A stretch of DNA of 64,000 bases from an uncultured Sulfitobacter sp. (GTDB lineage Bacteria; Pseudomonadota; Alphaproteobacteria; Rhodobacterales; Rhodobacteraceae), in the NCBI GenBank assembly GCA_947492925.1, contig CANLOQ010000003.1, positions 186,001 to 250,000 of the forward strand, written 5' to 3'. This document shows, in pieces, positions 42,127 through 50,958 of the stretch. Each line of letters begins with the position of its first letter. The first letter of the stretch is position 1. The translations under genes were made by a program, and so were the position numbers. The notes under the pieces are model-generated. The model was not told the origin of the DNA. It ran no database searches and saw only the letters and a program-made list of their open reading frames with translations.

Positions 42127-43350
42127 CTACCCAGCGGCTTCGGCACGATTCAGCGCACAATGCGACCAAAGACCGTCCATCGCTCGCACCAGCGCGTCCA
42201 TTTCACCAAATTCATGTACCGGTGACGGGGTAAAGCGCAGCCGCTCTGTCCCGCGCGGCACAGTGGGGAAGTTGATCGGCTGGACATAGATGCCGTGATC
42301 TTCCAACAGCATGTCGCTCAACATCTTGGTGTGAACCGGATTTCCGACCATCACAGGCACAATATGTGACCCGTGATCAATGATCGGAAGGCCCAGACCC
42401 TTAAGCCGCATCTTCAGGATTTTCGCCTGCTGCTGGTGCTTGTCCCGCAGGTGTTGGGCGGTTTTGAGATAGGCGACAGATGCCGCCGCCCCCGCAGCCA
42501 CCGCAGGCGGCAGCGATGTCGTAAAAATAAAGCCCGGCGCATAGGACCGGATCGCGTCGCACATCTTGGCTGACGCCGCGATATAGCCGCCCATCACACC
42601 GTACGCCTTGGCCAGCGTCCCGTTGATGATGTCGAGCCGGTGCATCAGACGGTCACGTTCGGCCACCCCTGCCCCGCGCGGCCCGTACATACCCACGGCA
42701 TGCACTTCGTCAATGTAGGTCAGCGCGCCGAATTCATCCGCCAGATCGCAGATCGCCTCGATCGGGCCGAAATCACCGTCCATCGAATAAATCGATTCAA
42801 ACGCAATCAGCTTGGGCGCCGCCGGATCGTCCGCTTCCAGCAACTCGCGCAGGTGCGCCACATCGTTGTGCCGGAAAATTCGCTTGGCCCCGCCGTTACG
42901 GCGCACGCCTTCAATCATGGACGCGTGGTTCAGCGCATCGGAATAGATGATCAGCCCCGGAAACAGCTTGGGCAGCGTGCTGAGTGTAGCATCATTTGCA
43001 ATATAGGCAGAGGTAAACAGCAGCGCCGCTTCTTTGCCATGCAGATCAGACAGTTCCGCCTCAAGGCGCTTGTGATAGACTGTCGTGCCCGAAATGTTGC
43101 GTGTCCCGCCGGACCCCGCGCCCGTGGCATCCAGCGCCTCTTTCATCGCGGCCAGAACAACCGGGTTTTGGCCCATGCCCAGATAATCGTTGCCGCACCA
43201 GACGGTGATGTCCTGCTCGGACCCGTCGGGCCGCGTCCAGACCGCATGAGGAAAGTTGCCCTTGCGCCGTTCAATGTCGATGAACGTGCGATACCGGCCT
43301 TCGTCGTGCAGGCGCGCAATCGCCTCGTCCAGCTTTTCCGAATAGTCCAT
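42127..43350 (-). CDS. hemA: 5-aminolevulinate synthase
   Basis: 407 aa, the classic alphaproteobacterial length. It condenses glycine with succinyl-CoA, using PLP, in the first step of haem and tetrapyrrole synthesis. PLP Lys is in [12 protein letters not shown], and the glycine-rich region is [14 protein letters not shown] at 43350 has GGAG 8 nt upstream. A class II FnrL-type promoter lies upstream (-10 TATAAC at 43446-43441, box centred at 43474.5), so it is probably induced at low oxygen. Confidence 0.96.
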   Translation of the reverse strand: MDYSEKLDEAIARLHDEGRYRTFIDIERRKGNFPHAVWTRPDGSEQDITVWCGNDYLGMGQNPVVLAAMKEALDATGAGSGGTRNISGTTVYHKRLEAELSDLHGKEAALLFTSAYIANDATLSTLPKLFPGLIIYSDALNHASMIEGVRRNGGAKRIFRHNDVAHLRELLEADDPAAPKLIAFESIYSMDGDFGPIEAICDLADEFGALTYIDEVHAVGMYGPRGAGVAERDRLMHRLDIINGTLAKAYGVMGGYIAASAKMCDAIRSYAPGFIFTTSLPPAVAAGAAASVAYLKTAQHLRDKHQQQAKILKMRLKGLGLPIIDHGSHIVPVMVGNPVHTKMLSDMLLEDHGIYVQPINFPTVPRGTERLRFTPSPVHEFGEMDALVRAMDGLWSHCALNRAEAAG

Positions 43351-43440
43351 GCGCGTCTCCATGTCTCGCATCCGCAGGGCCAGAGCCCCGCCCGTCGATT
43401 TCTTAGAATGAATATAGAACCATATTCCGGCCTTCAACGT

Positions 43441-43446
43441 GTTATA
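43441..43446 (-). promoter_or_regulatory. hemA -10 element
   Basis: TATAAC on the minus strand. It places the start point near 43433-43434, giving an 83-nt leader and placing the FNR box at about -41. Confidence 0.7.
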
Positions 43447-43456
43447 GCGGCACGTC

Positions 43457-43492
43457 TTGTCGCAGCCTTGATGTGGATCAAGGCTGCGACAA
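43457..43492. repeat. 16-bp perfect inverted repeat containing the FNR box
   Basis: TTGTCGCAGCCTTGAT (43457-43472) and ATCAAGGCTGCGACAA (43477-43492) with a 4-nt loop. It lies 19 nt downstream of the cytochrome P460 stop. The structure may terminate or stabilise that transcript while serving as the operator for hemA. Confidence 0.8.
43468..43481. promoter_or_regulatory. FnrL operator of hemA
   Basis: TTGAT-GTGG-ATCAA is a perfect match to the FNR consensus. It is centred about 41 bp upstream of the start point implied by TATAAC, the spacing of class II activation. FnrL control of hemA is established in Rhodobacter. Confidence 0.85.
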
Positions 43493-43511
43493 ATTCAGGC
43501 TTCGGACGCAA

Positions 43512-44093
43512 TTATTGGTTCAAGCGAACATCCGGATCAGGATAACCCATTGAGTCCCGATCAGAAAACGCCGTGTGGCAATCGTGACAGAAGGATTGCT
43601 TGACCTTCATCACCTTGCCGTTGGGTTGCACCCCGGCATAAAGCCAGTTGTCGGTCTCATCGGCCTCGCCCGCGGCCATCTTGGTCATGATAAACAGCGG
43701 TCCGCGGCGCGGCTTGCCCTTCTTGCTCAGTTTGTAGGATTCTTTGGCCAGTACCGATCCGACAGGCATGGAGAAGCCACCATCCTCGCGGTAGGCCACA
43801 TATTCCTCAAACGCCACGTCATTAGCATAGGTCAGCAGAAAGCGGTCCCCATGCGGCCCCGGCGCGGCGGGTCCCGTGGCCGTCACCTGCCAGTCACGAT
43901 AGGTGCTGCCAATCTCGTGGCCTTCCTTGGCATAGCCTTCGGCCAGCTTGTCATTCACACAATTATACAGCCGATCAATATCGGCTTGCTCAAAATCAAT
44001 GGCCTTTTTGTCAAAGGTACATTCCTCGGCCTGCGCTGCTCCGCCGGTTACGGCCAGCGCCATGCCAGCCACCGCGATCCACGTAAATTTCAT
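43512..44093 (-). CDS. Cytochrome P460-family c-type cytochrome
   Basis: 193 aa. A Sec signal (ending GGAAQAEE) is followed by a beta-rich domain and a C-terminal haem motif C169-H-D-C172-H173. The family includes cytochrome P460 and cytochrome c'-beta, which act on hydroxylamine or NO; VGSVLAKESYK carries the candidate lysine. The role here is inferred. Strong ribosome site GGAGG. It shares the hemA upstream region. Confidence 0.85.
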   Translation of the reverse strand: MKFTWIAVAGMALAVTGGAAQAEECTFDKKAIDFEQADIDRLYNCVNDKLAEGYAKEGHEIGSTYRDWQVTATGPAAPGPHGDRFLLTYANDVAFEEYVAYREDGGFSMPVGSVLAKESYKLSKKGKPRRGPLFIMTKMAAGEADETDNWLYAGVQPNGKVMKVKQSFCHDCHTAFSDRDSMGYPDPDVRLNQ

Positions 44094-44459
44094 TTCTTTG
44101 GTCCTCCATTCCAGTGTGACAGCCTGTCGCACCGCAGGCTGACCCTAGCGGCGGGGGTGCGCACGGGACAGCCACGATATCTCACGAATCTGAGAGCGAT
44201 CTTTCAGGAATGGGCTTAAACGTCCGTTGGCTCTTACCCGCGTGTCGTGCTGCCGGGACGACATCAGAAAGCTAGACAATGCAATCCCATGCGTTTCCCC
44301 CTAAAGGCCGCGCAACTTTCTAGAGGAAGCGATGCCGCGTCATCCCCGCAGGATCGCCCTATGCGGCACCAAAGCCCAAAGGAAATGCGTCTGGACCAAC
44401 GCGAACAGGAATTTACGCCCGTCCTTGCCTCAAATGCGCGGCCCCGCCCCCAATCAATC
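44094..44459 (-). other. Gene-free interval upstream of cytochrome P460
   Basis: No convincing gene on either strand. It contains a short inverted repeat, TCTCA (44180-44184) and TGAGA (44191-44195), about 90 bp before the P460 start, a possible operator. Nothing else recognised. Confidence 0.35.
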
Positions 44460-45173
44460 TTACCGAAGAATAGCCGCCAGATCATCCTGCGGGGCTTGGC
44501 GTGCGTCCATATCCAGACCGCTTTGAATGTGGTTGAGGTGAGAGATCAGCAACTCTTCGGCCAATTCCGGGTTACGGGACTGGATCGCCTTCAGGATATT
44601 GCTGTGCTCATCATCCGGGCAACTGGCGTTTTCGCTTGAACCAAAAAGACCGACGATAAGCGATGTCCGTGTGACCAGCTCACGCATCATACGGAAGATG
44701 AACTTGTTGCCGGTCGCCTGCGCGAGTTTTGTGTGAAATTCACCGGACAGCCGGATGATCTCGGTGCGCTCTTTCTTGGCGCGTGCCGCGTCCTCATGCG
44801 CGATGTGGTCCGTAAGGATCGCCAGATCAATGTCATCGGCATTCTGCGCGAGTTGGCGCACAAGGGGCGGTTCAACCAACATGCGGGCGGCGAATACATC
44901 GTTTGCCTCGGACTTGTCGGGGCAGGCAACATATGCACCGCGATTTGACTGGAGTTCTATGATGCCCTGACTGGACAGCAGCAAGAGGGCGCGGCGAACC
45001 CGCATGCGGCCAACGCCGAACGTCTCGCACAGCCGCGCTTCGCTCAGCTTGGTCTTCGGTGCCAGTCGTTGTTCCATCACGGCCTTGAAGATGCGTTCCA
45101 CGATGAAATTCTCATCGGACGTCGCACCCGTGTCCGACGTCACAATGTTGCTTTGCTGCACTTCTGAGGACAC
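44460..45173 (-). CDS. GntR-family regulator (FCD/FadR type)
   Basis: 237 aa from a GTG start (AAAGGGA ahead). The N-terminal winged helix is at about 25-85 (LCETFGVGRMRVRRALLLLSSQ), and the C-terminal FCD ligand-binding domain is helical with conserved Asp/His candidates. It is divergent from the ABC transporter operon, with the palindrome at 45294 between them, so it probably represses or activates that operon in response to its ligand. Confidence 0.88.
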   Translation of the reverse strand: MSSEVQQSNIVTSDTGATSDENFIVERIFKAVMEQRLAPKTKLSEARLCETFGVGRMRVRRALLLLSSQGIIELQSNRGAYVACPDKSEANDVFAARMLVEPPLVRQLAQNADDIDLAILTDHIAHEDAARAKKERTEIIRLSGEFHTKLAQATGNKFIFRMMRELVTRTSLIVGLFGSSENASCPDDEHSNILKAIQSRNPELAEELLISHLNHIQSGLDMDARQAPQDDLAAILR

Positions 45174-45285
45174 GAAATCCCTTTCAACACTGGCGCGTTT
45201 CTAATCTTTGGCTGGCGTAAAACGCTTATACTTCTATCAGTCTAAGGCCAAGCGTCAGAATTTGTCGACCAATTCGCCAAAAATG

Positions 45286-45307
45286 TTGACAAGGATTGTT
45301 AACAATC
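45286..45307 (+). promoter_or_regulatory. -35 TTGACA and GntR-type operator
   Basis: TTGACA at 45286-45291 abuts a perfect 14-bp palindrome, GATTGTTAACAATC (45294-45307). A regulator bound here would cover the promoter spacer. No strong -10 is seen downstream. Confidence 0.65.
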
Positions 45308-45403
45308 TTGAACTGACCCTGCGGCATGCATGGGGATTCCATCAAACTGCCGGCCAAGAATGGCGCGAAACGCGTCGAAAACAGATTCAACGGGAGTTAA
45401 GAC

Positions 45404-46591
45404 ATGCAACGAAGATCACTTATTCAGGCAGCTTTGACAGCTGCAACTTTGACAGCGTTCGGGGTAACCTCTGCCCTGGCCGAAAACCCGGCCCTGAAAA
45501 TCGGGTTTGTCGGCGTGACCAGCGGCCCGGCGGCGGCTTGGGGCATTTCAAACCAGCGCTCAATGGAAGCCCGCGCGGCATGGCTTAATGAGACCGGCGG
45601 TTACACCATTGGTGGTACGACCTATGACATTGAAATCGTGTCATTTGATGACCAGAAAGACCCCAAGCGGGCGATTGCGGGCATGGAAAAGATGGCCCAA
45701 GAGGGCATCCACTATGTCGTCGGCCCGAATGTGGATGACGGTGCCGCAGCCGTGCGTCCGGTGGCAGAATCCAACGGGATCATGTATTTCCCCTACGCCT
45801 TCCCCAAATCACTGTATCAGGCCCCCGCCTCAAACGCGGTGCTGGGCATGGTTGCCAACTACCAGTCCGGTCCGGCGATCTACAAATATCTGATGGAAAA
45901 CAAGGGCGTCAAAACGGTCGCCTTCATCGCGGCGAACGAATCGGATCCCCTCAGCCAGCGTGATGGTGGCGTTGCTGCAGCCAAAGAACTTGGGCTGGAA
46001 GTGGTGTCCGACAACGTGACCTATCAGGTCGATACCACCGACTTTACGCCGGTTCTGACGCCGGTGATGCGTTCGCGCCCTGATCTGCTGGTGCTGTCCG
46101 GTGTGTCCCCCGCAAATGCGCCACAACTGATCCGCTCGGCGCGTGAACTGGGTTTTCAGGGCATCATCTCGACCGAGACCGCGCAGGACGCCGGTGTTCT
46201 GGCCGAAGGTGCCGGTGATCTGGCAAAAGGGTTCATTTCGGTAGGTGGTGCATCCACGCCAGAGCTTGCCTCGCCCATGATGAACGAATTCGTGGACCGC
46301 TACACAGAGATGTTTGGCGAATACAACGATGAGTCCAACACCAAGGTCTATGCGTTGGAGTACATCCTTGAAACGCTCAAGGCCGAACCTTCCGCAATCG
46401 ACGATGTGGAGGCGTTCAAGGCAAAGATGGACACGTTCGAAGCGCCCAACCCCTACATGAACGGCGATGCCAAGCTGCGTTATGTCGGCATGTCCTCCTT
46501 TGGTCAAAAGCGTCAGGTTGCCGTGCCACTGGTGGTGAACGTCTATCAGGACGGCGCGTTTGAAACGCTCTTTGTTGCCGAAGTCGACTGA
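45404..46591 (+). CDS. Branched-chain-type ABC transporter, substrate-binding protein
   Basis: 395 aa with a Sec signal (Ala-rich, ending TSALAEN). It is a type I periplasmic binding protein of the Leu/Ile/Val/urea/amide class (IGFVGVTSGPAAAWG, YVVGPNVDDGAAAV, LLVLSGVSPANAPQL). The ligand is unknown; such proteins bind amides, ureas and amino acids. It is first in the operon, with GGAG in front, and is followed by a stem-loop that separates it from the permeases. Confidence 0.9.
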   Translation: MQRRSLIQAALTAATLTAFGVTSALAENPALKIGFVGVTSGPAAAWGISNQRSMEARAAWLNETGGYTIGGTTYDIEIVSFDDQKDPKRAIAGMEKMAQEGIHYVVGPNVDDGAAAVRPVAESNGIMYFPYAFPKSLYQAPASNAVLGMVANYQSGPAIYKYLMENKGVKTVAFIAANESDPLSQRDGGVAAAKELGLEVVSDNVTYQVDTTDFTPVLTPVMRSRPDLLVLSGVSPANAPQLIRSARELGFQGIISTETAQDAGVLAEGAGDLAKGFISVGGASTPELASPMMNEFVDRYTEMFGEYNDESNTKVYALEYILETLKAEPSAIDDVEAFKAKMDTFEAPNPYMNGDAKLRYVGMSSFGQKRQVAVPLVVNVYQDGAFETLFVAEVD

Positions 46592-46631
46592 ACGTCCCCA
46601 TCTGCTCTTGAACCTCTCGTGAGCAGAACTT

Positions 46632-46654
46632 CCCTGGGCCATATTGGTCCAGGG
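46632..46654 (+). terminator. Intercistronic stem-loop after the binding-protein gene
   Basis: 9-bp stem with one G-U pair (46632-46640 with 46646-46654), 5-nt loop, then CTTTTCC. It begins 40 nt after the stop and probably limits read-through. Confidence 0.65.
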
Positions 46655-46677
46655 CTTTTCCACAAAAGAAAAATGAC

Positions 46678-47547
46678 ATGGAACAGATACTGGCCAATGG
46701 CGTCTATCTGGGGTCCCAATACGCGATGATCGCGCTTGGTCTGACCCTGATTTTCGCGCTGATGAACGTCCTCAACTTTGCCCACGGACAGATGTATGTG
46801 ATCGGTGGCTTTGTCACCTATACCTTCTACGGTCAGTGGGGTGTGCCATTTGTTCTGGCCCTTGTCATGTCCTGTGTCACACTGGCGATCCTCGGGGCGC
46901 TTATTGAGCGATACCTCTTTGCTCCGGTGATCAAGGGACCGGCCCGCGAAGAAAGCACAATGTTGCTGGCCGCCGGTATCGCGTTCTTCCTTGATGCCGT
47001 CATCCTTCTGGTTTTCGGTGAAAAACAAAGTGGGGTCCCCAAGATCGTCGACGGGGTTTTCAACTATGATTTCCGTCTGATCATGCCCTACGACAGAATT
47101 CTGATCTGTGTCCTTGCGATCCTGTCCATCGTCGCCTTCATCGGCCTGATGCAATACACCAAGACGGGCCGTGCCTTGCGTGCCCTCGCCCAGGACCGGA
47201 CCGCAGCCCAGCTGATGGGCGTCAACGTGGACCGCTATTCGATGATCGGTTTTGCGCTTGGCGCAATGCTTGCCGGTCTGGTTGGCGGTCTGCTGGTCAC
47301 GATTACAGGTGTGAATCTTGGCATGGGGGGTGCCACATCCATCAAGGCGTTCATGATGGTCATGATCGGCGGCGCGGGGGTGATTTCCGGCGCGATCTGG
47401 GACGGCATCATCCTTGGCTTCATGGAAGCCATCGGCCTCGCCCTGCTCTATCAATACGGCGATATCACCTATCTGCTCATCTTCGTTTCCTTGATGATAT
47501 TCCTCGCCATCAGACCGCAAGGCTTGATGGGCAAGCCGTGGGGTTGA
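46678..47547 (+). CDS. ABC transporter permease (LivH type)
   Basis: 289 aa, about eight hydrophobic helices. The family signature region is ALRALAQDRTAAQLMGVNVDR. It pairs with the LivM-type permease in the inner membrane. The next gene begins 1 nt after the stop. Confidence 0.9.
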   Translation: MEQILANGVYLGSQYAMIALGLTLIFALMNVLNFAHGQMYVIGGFVTYTFYGQWGVPFVLALVMSCVTLAILGALIERYLFAPVIKGPAREESTMLLAAGIAFFLDAVILLVFGEKQSGVPKIVDGVFNYDFRLIMPYDRILICVLAILSIVAFIGLMQYTKTGRALRALAQDRTAAQLMGVNVDRYSMIGFALGAMLAGLVGGLLVTITGVNLGMGGATSIKAFMMVMIGGAGVISGAIWDGIILGFMEAIGLALLYQYGDITYLLIFVSLMIFLAIRPQGLMGKPWG

Positions 47548-47548
47548 C

Positions 47549-48532
47549 GTGATGTTTGGATTTACCTCAAAACAACTGGCCCGCGTCGGAATATTCCTGT
47601 TCATGATCTTTATCGGCGTGCCGTTGATCGTTGGTGCGACGGGACGCTGGGATTTTTACTTCACCCTGACATCTGTGGCGCTTCTGGCAATCGCCAGCGC
47701 AGGGGTCTGGCTGACCTTCTACATTGGCCGGATCAACATCGGCCAAGGTGCCTTCGCGCTGATCGGGGCCTATGTTTCGGCCATTCTGGTGGTCAAGGCG
47801 GGCTGGTCCTTCTGGATATCGCTGCCTGCCGCCGGTCTGTTCGCAGCGGTGGTGGCGATCCTGATCGGTCTGCCGATCCTGCGTCTGCGCGGCGTTTACT
47901 TTGCCATGATCACGCTGGTTCTGACGCAGGTTGTCACGCTGACGGCGCTGGCGCTGCCCATCACCAACGGGGCGCGGGGCATCTCGAACATTCCCCTGCC
48001 CTCGGGCATCTCTGTGTTCGGCATCCCAATCCTGCCCGACTTTGCCGCGATGGAGAATACCAAGCTGGCCTTCTATTACACCGCCTGCATCCTGATGATC
48101 ATTACCTACGCCGCGCTCTACCGGCTGGTTAATTCGCGCCTTGGCCACCTGTGCCGGTCCATGCAACAGAACGAGGAACTCGCCAGCTCCATCGGCGTGA
48201 ACATTTCCTACATTCGCATCGTGATCTTTGCCATTTCCAGCTTTTTCGGCGGTATCGGCGGGGCGATGTTCGGCTCCATTGCCCAGTCGGTCTATCCCTC
48301 CAGCTTTCAGGTCGCTGACTCGGTCAACTTCATGCTCAACTGCTTTCTGGGCGGCCTTGGCTATGTCTTCGGCCCAATGCTCGGCACGCTGGTGCTCTAC
48401 TTCGGGTGGGACCTGTTGTTTGAATTCGGCAAATACCAGATGCTGATCTACTCCACGATCCTGATTGTCATCATTCGCTTCCTTCCCAATGGGCTGCTGA
48501 GCATCCGTTTCGGCAAAGGAGGTGACAAATGA
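47549..48532 (+). CDS. ABC transporter permease (LivM type)
   Basis: 327 aa, multi-helix inner-membrane protein. The LivM-like signature LCRSMQQNEELASSIGVNIS is followed by helices forming the transport channel with LivH. The ATGA overlap with the following ATPase gene shows coupling. Confidence 0.9.
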   Translation: MMFGFTSKQLARVGIFLFMIFIGVPLIVGATGRWDFYFTLTSVALLAIASAGVWLTFYIGRINIGQGAFALIGAYVSAILVVKAGWSFWISLPAAGLFAAVVAILIGLPILRLRGVYFAMITLVLTQVVTLTALALPITNGARGISNIPLPSGISVFGIPILPDFAAMENTKLAFYYTACILMIITYAALYRLVNSRLGHLCRSMQQNEELASSIGVNISYIRIVIFAISSFFGGIGGAMFGSIAQSVYPSSFQVADSVNFMLNCFLGGLGYVFGPMLGTLVLYFGWDLLFEFGKYQMLIYSTILIVIIRFLPNGLLSIRFGKGGDK

Positions 48533-49311
48533 GCCCCCTGCTTCAGGTCAAGAATGTCACCAAGAAATACGGTGGGCTGACGGCCAACAACGCAATCAGC
48601 TTTGACGTGGCGGAAAATGAAATCCTGTCGGTGATCGGGCCTAACGGTGCGGGCAAGTCCACGCTGTTCAAAATGATCGCGTCTTTCACTCCGACAACCT
48701 CGGGCGAAGTGGTGTTTCAGGGGGAGCGGATCTCGAACCTCAAGCCGCACATCGTGGCACGCAAGGGGGTTGTGCGCACGTTTCAGGAAACCACGATTTT
48801 CAAGAGCATGACCGTGCGGGAAAGCGTTGTGGTGGCACAACACCTGCGTGCCAAGGCCTCGCTTGCGGGATATTTCTGGGGGTCAAAAACCGCCAAGGAG
48901 GACGTGACCGCCTTTGAAAGATACGCCGATGAGCTGCTGGAGTTTCTTGGCATGTCCCATATCGCGGGTGAACAGGCCAGCAATCTGCCCCAGGGCAGCC
49001 TGCGCGCACTTGGCATCGCCATCGGCCTTGCGACGGATCCCAAGGTGCTGCTGCTGGATGAACCCTTTGCAGGCATGAACCACGATGAAACCATGAATAT
49101 GGTCAATCTAGTGCGTTCCGTGCGGGACGAACGCGGTGTGACGGTCATGCTGGTGGAACACGACATGCCGGCGGTCATGAATATCTCGGACCGGATTGTG
49201 GTGCTGAACTTTGGTGAGAAGGTCGCCGAAGGCACGCCGTCCGAAATCCAGAACAATGAAAAAGTCATCGAGGCCTATCTGGGCAGCGTCGACGATGAGA
49301 TCGGGATGTAG
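48529..49311 (+). CDS. ABC transporter ATP-binding protein (LivG type)
   Basis: 260 aa. Walker A is GPNGAGKST, the ABC signature is LPQGSLRALGIAI (degenerate: QGS instead of SGG), and Walker B is KVLLLDEPFAGMNH. The presence of an insert after the Walker A region is typical of LivG. The atypical signature Q is tolerated in LivG proteins. Confidence 0.92.
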   Translation: MSPLLQVKNVTKKYGGLTANNAISFDVAENEILSVIGPNGAGKSTLFKMIASFTPTTSGEVVFQGERISNLKPHIVARKGVVRTFQETTIFKSMTVRESVVVAQHLRAKASLAGYFWGSKTAKEDVTAFERYADELLEFLGMSHIAGEQASNLPQGSLRALGIAIGLATDPKVLLLDEPFAGMNHDETMNMVNLVRSVRDERGVTVMLVEHDMPAVMNISDRIVVLNFGEKVAEGTPSEIQNNEKVIEAYLGSVDDEIGM

Positions 49312-49314
49312 ACC

Positions 49315-50037
49315 ATGACAGCCATGTTGGATTTCAAAGACGTCGAACTTTACTATGATCATGTCTTCGCGCTGAAGGGTGTCTCGCTGCATGTCAATCA
49401 AGGCGAAACCGTTGCACTGATCGGGGCCAATGGTGCGGGCAAGTCCTCTATCCTGCGGGCCATCACGGGGCTGGCCAAACCCAAAAGCGGTTCTGTCACC
49501 TTTGAGGGCACACGTCTGGACGGGACTGATCCTTCAGACGTGGTCAAACGCGGCATCGCAATGGTGCCCGAAGGCCGGCGCGTGTTTCCGTTCATGTCGG
49601 TCAAGGACAATCTGATGATGGGCGCCTTCACCCGCACGGACAAAGCCGACATCCAAAACACCCTCGACAGCATCCTCACCCGCTTTCCGCGCCTAAAAGA
49701 ACGCTATTCACAGGCGGCAGGAACCCTGTCGGGTGGCGAGCAACAGATGATGGTGATCGGCCGCGCGTTGATGGCGAAACCCAAGCTGTTGTTGCTGGAT
49801 GAACCCAGCCTCGGCATCGCGCCCAAACTGGTGCAGGATATCGCCCGCTCCATCGTTGCGATCAACCGCGACGAAGGCGTGTCGGTGCTGCTGGTGGAAC
49901 AGAACTCCCGCATGGCGCTCAGCATTTCCAACCGCGCCTACGCGATGGCAACCGGCAGCGTTGTGATCGAAGGCAACTCCAAGGAATTGCTGCACGATGA
50001 CCGGATCAAGGCCGCATACCTTGGCGGCGAGGTGTAG
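49315..50037 (+). CDS. ABC transporter ATP-binding protein (LivF type)
   Basis: 240 aa. Walker A GANGAGKSS, signature TLSGGEQQMMVIGRALM and Walker B KLLLLDEPSLGIAP are canonical. It forms the nucleotide-binding pair with the LivG-type protein. It starts 3 nt after livG and ends 6 nt before the racemase gene. Confidence 0.93.
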   Translation: MTAMLDFKDVELYYDHVFALKGVSLHVNQGETVALIGANGAGKSSILRAITGLAKPKSGSVTFEGTRLDGTDPSDVVKRGIAMVPEGRRVFPFMSVKDNLMMGAFTRTDKADIQNTLDSILTRFPRLKERYSQAAGTLSGGEQQMMVIGRALMAKPKLLLLDEPSLGIAPKLVQDIARSIVAINRDEGVSVLLVEQNSRMALSISNRAYAMATGSVVIEGNSKELLHDDRIKAAYLGGEV

Positions 50038-50043
50038 GCAGAT

Positions 50044-50727
50044 ATGAAAATTCTGGTGATCAACCCGAACACAACCAGTTCCATGACTGACAAGATCGCG
50101 ATTGCGGCAAGGGCCGTGGCCCGCCCGGATACCGAGATCGTGGCCGCCAATTCGCAGGACGGCCCCGCCAGCATTCAGGGCTTTCTGGACGTCGCTACCT
50201 GCATCCCCGGCCTGCTGGCCGAAGTGTCGCGCCATCCGGATGTCGATGCGATTGTGATTGCCTGCTTTGATGACACCGGCGTTGATGCGGTGCGCACGCT
50301 GGTCAAGGTGCCCGTTCTGGGCATTGGCGAGGCTGCGTATCACGCCGCCAGCATGATCGCCAACAAGTTCAGCGTCATCACCACCCTCTCACGCTCTGTG
50401 CCGGGTCTGGAAAACAACCTGATGCGCTACGGCTTGGCGCAAAAATGCGCGCGGGTTCGTGCAACGGACATCCCCGTGCTGAAACTGGAAGAAGGCGATC
50501 CGGCGACACTTTTCAAAATCAAATCCGAAATCCGCGACTCCATCGCGCAGGACCAGACCGAAGCAATCGTTCTGGGATGTGCGGGGATGGCAGACCTCAT
50601 GGCGCAGCTCAGCGCGGAATTCGGGCTGCCCGTGATTGACGGCGTGGCGGCAGGTGTGACCTTTGCCGAGGCGCTGGTGAACAATGGGCTGGGCACGTCG
50701 AAAATCGGGGCATACGCTGCCGATTGA
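50044..50727 (+). CDS. Asp/Glu/hydantoin-family racemase (allantoin-racemase-like)
   Basis: 227 aa. The two catalytic Cys of the proton-transfer pair are C74 in IVIACFDDTG and C179 in IVLGCAGMADL. The N-terminal NPNTTSSMT is typical of hydantoin/allantoin racemases. It is the last tight gene of the transporter operon, implying that the imported compound has a stereocentre alpha to a carbonyl or in a hydantoin ring. No hydantoinase is nearby, so the substrate is open. Confidence 0.82.
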   Translation: MKILVINPNTTSSMTDKIAIAARAVARPDTEIVAANSQDGPASIQGFLDVATCIPGLLAEVSRHPDVDAIVIACFDDTGVDAVRTLVKVPVLGIGEAAYHAASMIANKFSVITTLSRSVPGLENNLMRYGLAQKCARVRATDIPVLKLEEGDPATLFKIKSEIRDSIAQDQTEAIVLGCAGMADLMAQLSAEFGLPVIDGVAAGVTFAEALVNNGLGTSKIGAYAAD

Positions 50728-50922
50728 TTGGACGGGCTACATCACCGGGACGCTGAAAGCGCTTGGGCCATCACCGCAAGGGAACGCGCGATCCGGGCGC
50801 GCACAGCGACGCATCGCCGTTGTACCGAACGCCGAAACACCCTCCCCCCCTTGCGCAAATCACCGCGCCCTTCCCCAATCCCGGTTGCACCCGCCTGCGG
50901 GATACGGCCATATCGTGCAAAC

Positions 50923-50938
50923 GCCCCTCGTCGGGGGC
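50923..50938 (+). terminator. Small GC hairpin before the M20 gene
   Basis: GCCCC/GGGGC stem with a 6-nt loop and no T-run, 20 nt before the start at 50959. It could be a partial terminator of the upstream operon or a leader hairpin. Confidence 0.35.
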
Positions 50939-50958
50939 ACAGCCACGAAAGGTTTCCC

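Noticed and set aside
50728-50958. N-terminal extension of the M20 peptidase by 77 codons
   Set aside because: The extension is Arg/Pro/Thr-rich, unlike a peptidase N-terminus, and a good ribosome site with ATG is at 50959.
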